Shown: one piece after another, positions 14,866-22,778 of the stretch
Numbering within the stretch: position 1 is the stretch's first letter
Layout of the letters: every line of letters starts with the position of its first letter
NCBI GenBank assembly: GCA_036720245.1
Contig: DAIMNI010000029.1
Location: 1-24,466, forward strand
Direction: 5' to 3'
DNA: 24,466 nucleotides
From: JAAZMA01 sp036720245
GTDB taxonomy: Bacteria; Bacillota; Clostridia; Tissierellales; Tepidimicrobiaceae
The notes under the pieces: generated by a model
What the model saw: only the letters and a program-made list of their open reading frames with translations
What the model was told of the DNA's origin: nothing
The model's database searches: none
Position numbers and translations under genes: made by a program

Positions 14866-17197
14866 ATTTGCCTCCTGTTTTAACTTTCCATATGGTTTCA
14901 GAGGATATAGGTAGGGAATCAAAATTTGCTTTAGTAGCATTGGATATGGCATTGGCAAAGGCTGCTGATATTCCAATAATTCCATGTTCAGCTAAGCCTC
15001 TAGCTCCAAAGGGGGCATCTATCTGGGGGGTCTCCACAAAATCCACTATATATTCTGGCTGCTCCCCAAAATGCATTAATTTATAGGTTCTAAGGGAGGA
15101 ATTTTCCAATTCTCCTACTACATTATAGATAAATTCCTCCCTAGTAGCTAAACCTAGACCCATGTTCATTCCTCCCATTAAAAGTGCCCTAGCTCCTTTG
15201 GGATTAATTATTTTTCCTGCATCTATAACAGTAGTAGCTTTTAACAGTTTATAGCTATAATCCTTAGGATTATATTCTATTTCTACAGCCTGGGCACCTA
15301 CAGTTATAGATGGCCCCGTTCTCCCTTTTCCTGTTTCAGGATCCAATGGAATTAAATATTTCATAATATAATTCCCATGGCCAATTATCTCCCCACCAAT
15401 AGATGGACCATCGGAATATTTATAGCCATGAGCAATATCCATAAAGTTTAAATATATCTGGGGATCACTTTTCATATATACTTTTTGATTTGCAACCTCC
15501 AAATCCTCAGTTGTACATCTAAGGATTATGGCAGCAATAGCCTTAATCTGTTCAATTATAGATTCAGCAGCTCTAATAGCTGCATTTCCTGCCATAAAGG
15601 TAGTCATGCTTGCTACAGTTTTCCAATGTTTTGGGCTTACTTGGGTATCTACTCCCATCATAGGATGCACTTGGTTTATATCCATTTTCAATTTTTCAGC
15701 CACTATTTGACAAATGGTAGTTTTCATTCCAGGGCCAATTTCCACTGCTCCAAAATTTACATCTACACTTCCATTGGGATTTAATTTTAAAATGACCCCT
15801 GATATGGCATCGGGGGAAGAATTAGAAGTTTTCCAAAAACAGGCCATGCCCTTAGCCCTAATGGTTCCATCCTGATTATTTATTACTATACCTTCATCCC
15901 AATTTATAGTGTTTCTCAATTTAGTAATACATCCTAATGTGTTTCCAGTATTGCTTACAGTAATTTTATTTTGGGTAGGAGCAGTATCTCCAGCCTTAAT
16001 TGCATTTCTTAATCTAAGTTCTAATGGATCTATACTTAAATTCATTGCAAGCTTATCTATAGATCTTTCTAAGGGAAAAGTAGCAGCTGTATGGCCAAAT
16101 CCCCTATAGGAGGTTACATAAATATGATTTGTATATATTGAAAAAGCATCACAATATACATTTGGAATATTATAAGGGCAAGTACAGGAAGAGGCAATTG
16201 CTTTTGCCATCCGAGGTCCTGTATCAGAATAGGCACCACAATCTACTAAAAAGGTGGCTTCTAAGGCTTTTATAATTCCATCACTAGTGGCGCCAATTTT
16301 AATTTTGGCTTCGGCACCTAATTTTCCAGGGGAACTAAAAATATCCTGCTCTCTGGTATTGGCAATTCTAACCCTGCGTCCATCTACAGCTAAAGATGCT
16401 AAATATGCTATAAATTCTAATTGAATAGTAGCCTTTCCACCAAAGGCACCTCCAACCAATGGAGTGCGAACTATTACTTTGCTTATGGGTATACCAAAGG
16501 TCTTACTTAATTCTTCTTTTACTGCAAAGGGCCCTTGGGATGAGGTTTCTATTATAACTTCCCCACTGGGAAGTATTTCTGCCATGGCATTTCTAGTTTC
16601 CATAGCCAAATGATCTGATTGGGGTAGGGAATAGGAGCCTTCTAATATAATATAGGATTCTCCAAAACCCGTATTTATATCTCCTTTTCTAATTTTAGTA
16701 CATCCTGCAATATTAGTATTAAATCTAGGATTAGCTTCATTATTAGGACAATAGTATGATCCTAGTTTTTCATGTATTAATATAGCATCTTTTTTCACAG
16801 CATCTTGGACGGTGTTTATCACAGGCAGTGGTTCATATTTTACATCTATAAGACTTGTAGCATAAAGAGCCTCTCCTTCAGTATTTGCAACAACTACAGC
16901 TACAGGCTCACCAAAGTATCTTACTTTACCTTTGGCAATGGGAGGCCTATCTTGAATAACAGAGCCTGTAAACCCTGGAAAACAATCTCCAGTAATTATT
17001 GCCTGAACTCCTTTGGCTTTTTCTGCCTCTGAAATATCTATGGATTTTATAATTGCATGGGCATGAGTACTAGTTAAGATTCGAGCTTCTAATGTGCCAG
17101 ATACTTTTGTATCCCCATTATATTTTGCCCTACCTGTTACCTTATCCCAAGATTCTTTTTTGAAAGTATCCACTCCGATTTGTGATTTATGATTCAT
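14852..17197 (-). CDS. Molybdenum hydroxylase large (molybdopterin-binding) subunit, XdhA/CoxL type
   Basis: Catalytic subunit of a xanthine dehydrogenase-family hydroxylase, 781 residues. The hammerhead domain lies at about 18-130, followed by the molybdopterin-binding region with GGAFGGK (249-255), RGFGH (365-369) and a conserved catalytic glutamate E737 in GARGLAEHG. ATG at 17197 follows GAGGAGG; a slightly longer reading from 17218 lacks a ribosome site. The operon order L-M-S is that of CO dehydrogenase/nicotinate/purine hydroxylases. The substrate cannot be read from the sequence; the CoxL active-site motif of true CO dehydrogenases is not seen. No cofactor biosynthesis, sulfuration (XdhC/MocA-like) or purine genes are in the window. 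Confidence 0.92.
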   Translation of the reverse strand: MNHKSQIGVDTFKKESWDKVTGRAKYNGDTKVSGTLEARILTSTHAHAIIKSIDISEAEKAKGVQAIITGDCFPGFTGSVIQDRPPIAKGKVRYFGEPVAVVVANTEGEALYATSLIDVKYEPLPVINTVQDAVKKDAILIHEKLGSYYCPNNEANPRFNTNIAGCTKIRKGDINTGFGESYIILEGSYSLPQSDHLAMETRNAMAEILPSGEVIIETSSQGPFAVKEELSKTFGIPISKVIVRTPLVGGAFGGKATIQLEFIAYLASLAVDGRRVRIANTREQDIFSSPGKLGAEAKIKIGATSDGIIKALEATFLVDCGAYSDTGPRMAKAIASSCTCPYNIPNVYCDAFSIYTNHIYVTSYRGFGHTAATFPLERSIDKLAMNLSIDPLELRLRNAIKAGDTAPTQNKITVSNTGNTLGCITKLRNTINWDEGIVINNQDGTIRAKGMACFWKTSNSSPDAISGVILKLNPNGSVDVNFGAVEIGPGMKTTICQIVAEKLKMDINQVHPMMGVDTQVSPKHWKTVASMTTFMAGNAAIRAAESIIEQIKAIAAIILRCTTEDLEVANQKVYMKSDPQIYLNFMDIAHGYKYSDGPSIGGEIIGHGNYIMKYLIPLDPETGKGRTGPSITVGAQAVEIEYNPKDYSYKLLKATTVIDAGKIINPKGARALLMGGMNMGLGLATREEFIYNVVGELENSSLRTYKLMHFGEQPEYIVDFVETPQIDAPFGARGLAEHGIIGISAAFANAISNATKANFDSLPISSETIWKVKTGGKYDSF

Positions 17198-17218
17198 AAA
17201 ATTTTCCTCCTCAAACAT

Positions 17219-17245
17219 AAGGGACAGTCCCCTTTATTTGTCAAT
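17219..17245. repeat. GGGACAGTCCC repeat in the hydroxylase leader
   Basis: GGGAC-A-GTCCC core (17221-17231). Fourteen bases at 17227-17240 match, inverted, the partial unit at 11802-11815. On the minus strand TTGACA (plus 17239-17244) is present but no good -10 pairs with it. A TATAAT on the minus strand (plus 17244-17249) could instead serve the operon, placing this repeat in its 5' leader. Confidence 0.55.
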
Positions 17246-17348
17246 TATAAAAATAGTTTTCCCATGGCCCTTATAAATATTCTTAATAGCAAATCCTTAG
17301 AAATTATAATATAATGGACATGTAATAATCATAAGAGGAGGGTTCATA

Positions 17349-18461
17349 ATGATAAATGAGGAAAGATTACTTAATAGATTCTTAGAATACATCCAAATAA
17401 GTAGTCCTACAAAAGTAGAAAGGGAATTTGCGGATCTTTTAAAATCAGAAATGGAAAGAATAGGGCTAGAAGTAATAATGGATGATGCAGGAGAAAAATG
17501 TGGTAGCAATTCTGGCAATTTAATAGGAAAACTAAAAGGAAATACTAATGGTGAAACTATACTTTTTAGTTCTCATATGGATACAGTATCACCAGGAGTA
17601 GGGATTAAACCTCAAATTAAAGATGGAGTGATATATTCCGATGGCACTACTGTTTTAGGTGGAGACGATAAGGCAGGAATAGCTGCCTTAATGGAAGCCT
17701 TAGAAATTGTACAAGAAAAGTCCGTTACCCATGGAGATATAGAAGTTGTATTTTCTATTTATGAAGAAGGTGGACTTTTTGGAGCTAAAAATTTAGATTA
17801 TGATAATCTAGAGGCAAAATTAGCCTTTGTATTTGACAGTGGTGGAGATCCAGGAGAAATAGTAATTGCAGGCCCTGCTCAGAATAAAATAAATGTAAAA
17901 TTCATAGGCAAGGAAGCCCATGCAGGAGTAGCCCCAGAAGAGGGCATTTCAGCTATTCAAATGGCAAGCGAGGCCATTAGCAATATGAATTTACTTAGAA
18001 TAGACAAGGAAACTACTGCTAATATTGGAATTATCTCTGGTGGAAAGGCTACCAATATTGTAACAAATGAAGTAATTATAGAGGCCGAAGCTAGAAGTTT
18101 AGATAATGAAAAATTAGAAAAACAAACTAATCATATGGTGAAATGCTGTGAAACTGCAGCAGAAAAATTTGGTGGAAAAGTAGAAATTGAAATTAAGAAT
18201 GCCTATGGTGCTTTTAAAGTAGATGAAGAACATAAAATAGTACAAAATGTTAAAAAAGCCTGTGGAAATCTAGGTTTTAAAGCCCGTACTAAAAAATCTG
18301 GTGGAGGAAGCGACACAAATATTTTAAATGCCAATGGAATAACAGCAGTAAATTTAGGTACTGGAGAAAAGAAGCCTCATACTGTAGACGAACATCTTCA
18401 TATTGTGGATTTAGAAAATGCAGCAAGATTAGCATTGGAAATAATTAAAGTTTGTAGTTAG
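17349..18461 (+). CDS. PepT-like M20 metallopeptidase (YqjE-like)
   Basis: Cytoplasmic zinc peptidase of the M20 family, peptidase T-like branch, probably trimming small peptides. Zinc and catalytic residues are visible: H76 and D78 in SSHMDTV, D106 in GGDDKAG, E139/E140 in YEEGG, D163 in VFDSGGD and H344 in KPHTVDEHLH. Its 370 residues match the YqjE/PepT-like subfamily. GAGGAGGG precedes the ATG. Two overlapping TATAAT words at 17305-17315 could be the -10, without a clear -35. The stop codon is followed within four bases by a palindromic repeat. Confidence 0.9.
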   Translation: MINEERLLNRFLEYIQISSPTKVEREFADLLKSEMERIGLEVIMDDAGEKCGSNSGNLIGKLKGNTNGETILFSSHMDTVSPGVGIKPQIKDGVIYSDGTTVLGGDDKAGIAALMEALEIVQEKSVTHGDIEVVFSIYEEGGLFGAKNLDYDNLEAKLAFVFDSGGDPGEIVIAGPAQNKINVKFIGKEAHAGVAPEEGISAIQMASEAISNMNLLRIDKETTANIGIISGGKATNIVTNEVIIEAEARSLDNEKLEKQTNHMVKCCETAAEKFGGKVEIEIKNAYGAFKVDEEHKIVQNVKKACGNLGFKARTKKSGGGSDTNILNANGITAVNLGTGEKKPHTVDEHLHIVDLENAARLALEIIKVCS

Positions 18462-18464
18462 GTG

Positions 18465-18493
18465 TAGCACAAGGGGACTGTCCCCTTGTGCTA
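18465..18493. repeat. GGGGACTGTCCCC palindrome that supplies the mnmA stop codon
   Basis: Perfect 14-base arms (18465-18478 and 18480-18493) around one central base. The last three bases, read on the minus strand, are the TAG stop codon of mnmA. It lies between convergent genes and can serve as a terminator hairpin. Confidence 0.75.
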
Positions 18494-19603
18494 ATTTCCA
18501 TTTAAATATTCATATTTCTCATCTAAAGGCTCTATAGATTTAATTATACTACCTCCAAGGCATATCTTATCTTGATACAATACTGCTACTTGCCCTGGGG
18601 TTACAGCTTTAACTGGGTAATCATACACTATATGGAGTTCTCCATTATCTAGTATATCCACAGTTACTGGAATATCACTTTGCCTATATCTAAATTTAGC
18701 AGTACATTTTAAAGGCATATTTGGTGCTTTTTCTAATATCCAAGAAGGGGATTCCCCTATTAAGGATGTAGAATAAAGGGCAGGATGTTTTTCTCCTTGA
18801 GCTACATAAAGTATATTTTTCTTTAAATTCTTCCCTACTACAAACCAAGGTTCCCCAGTGCCGATTCCTCCTATACCTATACCTTTTCTTTGGCCTAGGG
18901 TATAGTGAATAAGTCCACTATGTCTGCCTATCTTATTGGCATCTACATCTATAATATCTCCTTCCTTTGCTAGAAGGTATCTATCTAAAAATTCATCAAA
19001 ATCCCTTTCTCCTATAAAGCATATACCTGTGGAGTCTTTCTTTTTAGCAGTATATAGATTGTGCTCTTCTGCTAATCTCCTAACTTCAGGTTTTTCTAAA
19101 TGACCTATGGGGAATAAGGTTCTAGACAATGCTTTTTGGCCTATTCTAGATAAGAAATAACTTTGGTCTTTATTATTATCTTCCCCCCTAAGAAGATAAT
19201 AATAACCATTTTTTTCTTCCACCTGAGCATAATGACCCATAGCAATATAATCAGCCTCTAGTTTTAGTGCATAGTCTAAGAAAGCATTAAATTTTATCTC
19301 TTGATTGCACATTACATCTGGATTAGGTGTTCTACCCTTTTTATATTCATCTAAAAAATAGGTAAATACCCTATCCCAATATTCTTCTTCAAAATTTATA
19401 CTATAATAGGGAATATCTAGCTGGGCTGCAACTTTTCTAGCATCTTCCGAATCCTCAAGAGCCGTACATACTCCATATTCATCTTTTTCATCCCAATTTT
19501 TCATAAAAAGTCCAATAACTTCATAACCAGCCTCTTTAAGAAGAAGTGCAGAAACTGAAGAGTCTACCCCTCCACTCATACCTAGTATTACTCTTTTTTT
19601 CAT
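18491..19603 (-). CDS. mnmA: tRNA-specific 2-thiouridylase MnmA
   Basis: Adds sulfur to the wobble uridine (position 34) of Lys, Glu and Gln tRNAs. The ATP pyrophosphatase loop SGGVDSS is at 10-16. The two catalytic cysteines are C99 in NPDVMCNQEIKF and C195 in DSTGICFIGERDF. Length 370 is normal. An AAGGAAGG site lies upstream of the ATG. The gene is alone, without a cysteine desulfurase neighbour. Its stop codon is formed by a palindromic repeat, so the last few residues may have been shaped by repeat insertion. Confidence 0.97.
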   Translation of the reverse strand: MKKRVILGMSGGVDSSVSALLLKEAGYEVIGLFMKNWDEKDEYGVCTALEDSEDARKVAAQLDIPYYSINFEEEYWDRVFTYFLDEYKKGRTPNPDVMCNQEIKFNAFLDYALKLEADYIAMGHYAQVEEKNGYYYLLRGEDNNKDQSYFLSRIGQKALSRTLFPIGHLEKPEVRRLAEEHNLYTAKKKDSTGICFIGERDFDEFLDRYLLAKEGDIIDVDANKIGRHSGLIHYTLGQRKGIGIGGIGTGEPWFVVGKNLKKNILYVAQGEKHPALYSTSLIGESPSWILEKAPNMPLKCTAKFRYRQSDIPVTVDILDNGELHIVYDYPVKAVTPGQVAVLYQDKICLGGSIIKSIEPLDEKYEYLNGN

Positions 19604-19652
19604 AAAAATTATCCTTCCTTTATAAGCTATAGTAGTATTATTACCATTTTAT

Positions 19653-19681
19653 ATATTATCATAAATGTTCATAAATACCAA
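19653..19681 (-). promoter_or_regulatory. Probable mnmA promoter
   Basis: On the minus strand TTGGTA (plus 19676-19681), 17 bases, then TGA-TAATAT (plus 19653-19658): a moderate -35 with an extended -10, about 50 bases from the start codon. Confidence 0.4.
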
Positions 19682-19684
19682 CCC

Positions 19685-19731
19685 TGTCATTGATGGAGAA
19701 ACTAAGCGAAGCACAGGCGAAGGATCTTTAA
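19685..19731. repeat. Degraded CATCCTGA-type repeat
   Basis: CTGTCAT near the left end and CAGGCGAAGGATCTTTAA (19714-19731) at the right; the latter is identical, inverted, to 13463-13480. The middle no longer pairs. It ends nine bases before the -35 of the riboswitch promoter. Confidence 0.6.
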
Positions 19732-19739
19732 TATTTAGT

Positions 19740-19768
19740 TTGACAATTCTATAAAAACATTATATAAT
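19740..19768 (+). promoter_or_regulatory. Consensus sigma-A promoter of the antiporter transcript
   Basis: Perfect TTGACA (19740-19745) and perfect TATAAT (19763-19768) with a 17-base spacer. Transcription would start around 19775, immediately before the riboswitch. Confidence 0.85.
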
Positions 19769-19776
19769 CCCATATA

Positions 19777-19867
19777 TTAGAGGGAGTAACTTTCCACTTT
19801 GGAACCAAAGTCGCCATCTCGGATAATATCCCGGCTTTGGTGGCAAACATGCTTAGTGAGACTCTAA
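19777..19867 (+). promoter_or_regulatory. yybP-ykoY family manganese riboswitch aptamer
   Basis: Recognised by the conserved blocks GGGAGTAAC (19782-19790), AAAGTCGCCATCTCG (19807-19821), CCGGCTTTG (19831-19839) and TTAGTGAGAC (19853-19862). Helices can be drawn: outer stem TTAGAG (19777-19782) with CTCTAA (19862-19867), hairpin TTCCA/TGGAA, stem CCAAAG (19805-19810) with CTTTGG (19835-19840), and inner GGAT/ATCC. Members bind Mn2+ and turn on efflux or Mn-homeostasis genes. It lies between a consensus promoter and a cation antiporter gene. Confidence 0.9.
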
Positions 19868-19905
19868 GATTTATTTCCAATGGAGTAAGTCTTGGAGTCT
19901 TTTTT
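19859..19905 (+). terminator. Riboswitch-controlled intrinsic terminator
   Basis: AGACTCTAAGA (19859-19869) pairs with TCTTGGAGTCT (19890-19900), 11 pairs including one G-U, followed by TTTTTT (19900-19905). The left arm contains the CTCTAA strand of the aptamer outer stem, so the two structures exclude each other: a stabilised aptamer (Mn2+ bound) would prevent the terminator and allow transcription. Confidence 0.85.
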
Positions 19906-19944
19906 ATTGCCATTGGGGAAACTAATTTACAAGGGGGAGATAAT

Positions 19945-20952
19945 ATGGAAGAAATATTTTACGCTACTCTTACTGACTTTTCTACATGGATTTTGTTGGT
20001 AATCATTGCTATTTCTTTATATGTATTAGGTAAGGGTGCAGATATTTTAGTAGATGAGGCAGTTAAACTATCTATTCGCTGGGGGATTCCAAAGCTAGTT
20101 ATTGGGGCTACTATTGTCAGTTTGGGGACTACATTGCCTGAGGTTACAGTTTCAGTACTAGCTGCAATCAAGGGTAATCCAGATTTAGCCTTAGGAAATG
20201 CTATTGGTTCCATTATTGCAAATACTGCCTTAATTATTGGACTTGCAGCAATAATAGGGAGATTGCCTGCAGATAGAGAATCTGTTAAAAGACAAGGCAA
20301 TATTCAAATATTAGCAGCAGTAGTATTTACTATTATGGCATTGCCTTTTTTCTCAAAAGATGAAACTGGGATAATCACCCAAAGGATGGGCTTTAGTCTT
20401 GTAATACTACTTATTATATATATAATAAGTAGTATTCAATATGCAAGAAATTCTAATGGTGAGGATTCTAATGGTACTAATGGGGAAGAACAATCGGCAA
20501 TTTTGACAATTTTTAAAATGGTTATAGGTATGGTACTTGTGATTTTCTCCTCAAAAGCCTTAATTCCAGCTGTGGAGATTACTGCAATCAGAGTGGGAGT
20601 TCCACAAAGTGTAATAGCAGCTACATTAGTAGCCTTTGGTACATCTTTACCAGAACTTGTTACAGCCATAACAGCTGTACGACAAGGGCATGGGGAATTG
20701 GCAATAGGAAATATCATAGGTGCAGATATACTTAATATATTATTTGTTACAGGTTGTGCAGCAGCAGTTACAAAAGAAGGTTTAATGGTACCAGCTAATT
20801 TTTATATATTAGAAATACCAGTGATGTTAATTATATTAGTAGCTTTTAATATTTTTGCTAGAAACAAAGATGGAATTATAAATAAATTAGAAGGATTGTT
20901 TTTAGTAGGGATATATGCAATATATTTGGCAATAAATTATATTATGCTTTAA
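19945..20952 (+). CDS. CaxA/YrbG-family sodium/calcium-type cation antiporter under Mn riboswitch
   Basis: Inner-membrane cation exchanger of the CaCA superfamily, 335 residues, about ten membrane helices in two inverted halves. The alpha-1 motif GATIVSLGTTLPEVTVS lies at 54-70 with GNAIGSIIANT next. The alpha-2 motif is at about 226-240 (AATLVAFGTSLPELVT) with GNIIGADILN after it. The halves are joined by a hydrophilic loop with SNGEDSNGTNG repeats (170-180). ATG at 19945 follows AAGGGGGAGA; a longer in-frame reading from 19837 would run through the riboswitch and terminator and is rejected. Although the family is named for Ca2+, control by a Mn2+ riboswitch suggests that it exports manganese here (inference). 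Confidence 0.9.
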   Translation: MEEIFYATLTDFSTWILLVIIAISLYVLGKGADILVDEAVKLSIRWGIPKLVIGATIVSLGTTLPEVTVSVLAAIKGNPDLALGNAIGSIIANTALIIGLAAIIGRLPADRESVKRQGNIQILAAVVFTIMALPFFSKDETGIITQRMGFSLVILLIIYIISSIQYARNSNGEDSNGTNGEEQSAILTIFKMVIGMVLVIFSSKALIPAVEITAIRVGVPQSVIAATLVAFGTSLPELVTAITAVRQGHGELAIGNIIGADILNILFVTGCAAAVTKEGLMVPANFYILEIPVMLIILVAFNIFARNKDGIINKLEGLFLVGIYAIYLAINYIML

Positions 20953-20973
20953 TTGCCGATTTTAATTAGAAAT

Positions 20974-21022
20974 AATAAATAATAAAACAGCCCTGATGCA
21001 TAGGGTTGTTTTATTATTTATT
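20974..21022. terminator. Terminator after the antiporter gene
   Basis: Arms 20974-20994 and 21002-21022, 21 paired positions including one G-U, with a 7-base loop and T-rich sequence after it (TTGTTTTTTC). Confidence 0.85.
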
Positions 21023-21031
21023 GTTTTTTCA

Positions 21032-21060
21032 TTTACTTTATCATTATTTAATTGTATAAT
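21032..21060 (+). promoter_or_regulatory. Promoter of the Na/Pi cotransporter gene
   Basis: TTTACT (21032-21037), 17 bases, TATAAT (21055-21060). It lies about 48 bases before the start codon, just past the previous terminator. Confidence 0.55.
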
Positions 21061-21108
21061 TCAATTAGCTTAAAAATTATCTTTAGAATTCACATTGGGG
21101 GAAAATAT

Positions 21109-22758
21109 ATGCAAGAACTGATATTTGGCTTAATTGGCGGCACGGCCCTTTTAATGTACGGAGTAAGTTTAATGGGGGACGGTTTAGAAAAAGCCTCAGG
21201 TGAGACCATGAAAAAGATTTTAACAGTTTTAACTGGGAAAGTCTGGTCTGCCTTTTTAGTAGGCATATTTGTTACAGCAATAGTGCAAAGTAGTACTGCT
21301 GTTACTGTGCTAACCGTTGGATTTGTAAATTCTGGGCTTATGAAACTGTATCAGGCTGTAGGAATTATCTATGGTGCCAATATAGGTACTACCATAACTG
21401 CACAGCTTATGGCTTTTAGTTTTAAATTTCAATTAACGGATATAGCACTTCCTATATTGGGGATAGGTTTTGCCATAAGTAATATTTCTAAAAACAAAAA
21501 GCTTAAAAATTTAGGGCAAGCTATGATGGGCTTTGGAATGATGTTTTTAGGGCTTAAAATACTTAACAACGGAATCCCCTATATGGAACAATCAAAATCT
21601 ATGAGGTATTTCTTTGCAAACTATGCTTCTATACCTATAATAGGTATACTTTTAGGTGCTTTTGCTACTGCTATGGTACATAGTTCAGCAGCCACTATAG
21701 GTCTAGTTATGGTATTAAGTCAAGCAGGGCTATTGGACTTACAATCAGCGGTAACTATTATGTTAGGAACTAATATAGGTACTTGTGTATCAGCTCAATT
21801 GGCTAGTATGACTGGTAATATTAATGCTAGAAGAACTGCTTGGGCACATACTTTTTATAATGTATTTGGAGTTATATTGGCTTTAATATTTTTGCCAGTT
21901 TTTATGAAAGTAGTAGTAAAAGTAACGGAAATATTTAATCCTATGGGAGACCTTTCCGCATATATTGCCAATACCCATACTTTGTTTAATTCCATAAATG
22001 CATTGATATTTTTACCCTTAACAGATTATTATGTTAAGTTTCTTGAAAAAGTAGTAAAGCCTAAAGAGGAAAGCCATGGGGAAAAAATACTATTAGACAA
22101 ATTATTATTAAACACCCCCGTAGCAGCATTACAGGCTTCCCGTTCTGAATTAATCAGAGGAATAGAGATACTAAAGGAAATGGCAATAGATATAATGGAT
22201 ATTGCATATACAGATGATATGAAAAAAATAGCAGATATATCCCATGGGGAAGAAAGTATAAATATTATGCAAAAGGATTTGACTAGATATATAGTGGAAT
22301 TATCCAAGAGACAATTAACAGAAAGTCAATCTATAGTAGTTCCAGCTATGATAACCAGTGTAAATAATATTGAACGGTCGGGAGATAGGGTTATAGAAAT
22401 TGCCTCTCTATGTAATAAAAAAATAGACGGAGGATTGAGCTTCACAGATGACGCAATGGGGGAATTAAAAGAAATTGAAAATACTTTGATGGAAATGCTA
22501 GATTTAACCATACTTTGCTTAAAGGGGCCTAATCCCAAGGCCATAGAAAGAATGGTAATTCTAGAAGAAAGATTAGATGCTATATCAGAGGAATTTCAAG
22601 AAAACCATATAAAAAGATTAAATAAAGGTGTATGTAATGTGGATTCAGGAGTATTATTTATAGATATAATAGGTCATTTAGAAAGAATTGGGGATCATAT
22701 ATATAAAATATCTATGATGACAAAAGACGAATTATTTGGAAAGAAAAGAGAAATATAG
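21109..22758 (+). CDS. Na/Pi cotransporter family protein with PhoU-like C-terminal domain
   Basis: Membrane Na+/phosphate cotransporter of the NptA/YjbB type, 549 residues. Two repeated halves carry the substrate motifs QSSTAVT (60-66) with GANIGTT (89-95), and HSSAAT (191-196) with GTNIGTC (220-226). The second has His where Gln is common. From about 345 on is a soluble helical PhoU-like region (ERSGDRVIEIA, HLERIGDHIYKIS) thought to control transport. ATG at 21109 is set by a GGGGGAAA site; the 57-base upstream extension begins inside the promoter. It may import or export phosphate; related YjbB exports it. No pst or pho genes nearby. Confidence 0.92.
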   Translation: MQELIFGLIGGTALLMYGVSLMGDGLEKASGETMKKILTVLTGKVWSAFLVGIFVTAIVQSSTAVTVLTVGFVNSGLMKLYQAVGIIYGANIGTTITAQLMAFSFKFQLTDIALPILGIGFAISNISKNKKLKNLGQAMMGFGMMFLGLKILNNGIPYMEQSKSMRYFFANYASIPIIGILLGAFATAMVHSSAATIGLVMVLSQAGLLDLQSAVTIMLGTNIGTCVSAQLASMTGNINARRTAWAHTFYNVFGVILALIFLPVFMKVVVKVTEIFNPMGDLSAYIANTHTLFNSINALIFLPLTDYYVKFLEKVVKPKEESHGEKILLDKLLLNTPVAALQASRSELIRGIEILKEMAIDIMDIAYTDDMKKIADISHGEESINIMQKDLTRYIVELSKRQLTESQSIVVPAMITSVNNIERSGDRVIEIASLCNKKIDGGLSFTDDAMGELKEIENTLMEMLDLTILCLKGPNPKAIERMVILEERLDAISEEFQENHIKRLNKGVCNVDSGVLFIDIIGHLERIGDHIYKISMMTKDELFGKKREI

Positions 22759-22778
22759 GAGTGGCCTAAGCCACTCCT
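22757..22778. terminator. Bidirectional terminator between convergent genes
   Basis: AGGAGTGGC (22757-22765) pairs with GCCACTCCT (22770-22778) around CTAA. It begins inside the TAG stop of the cotransporter gene and ends against the stop of the aminopeptidase gene. Confidence 0.8.

Noticed and set aside
14866..14985. Longer N-terminus of the FAD subunit within the large-subunit gene
   Set aside because: The family starts at MIPFNFDYYKP and CAGGAGG precedes that ATG; the extension is an overlap shadow.
15485..15784. Open frames on the plus strand inside the molybdenum hydroxylase gene
   Set aside because: They are antisense to a strongly conserved protein, have low-complexity translations and lack ribosome sites.
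13568..17197. Aerobic-type CO dehydrogenase
   Set aside because: Gene order L-M-S fits, but the characteristic CoxL active-site motif was not seen in the large subunit.
17198..17348. Purine riboswitch in front of the hydroxylase operon
   Set aside because: The leader shows only the GGGACAGTCCC repeat and AT-rich sequence; none of the conserved purine aptamer core was seen.
19837..19944. In-frame upstream extension of the antiporter gene starting MVANMLSETL
   Set aside because: It runs through the riboswitch and its terminator, has no ribosome site, and the ATG at 19945 has a strong one and the usual family start.
21052..21108. Upstream extension of the Na/Pi cotransporter
   Set aside because: It begins inside the -10 region and lacks a ribosome site; ATG at 21109 fits the family start.
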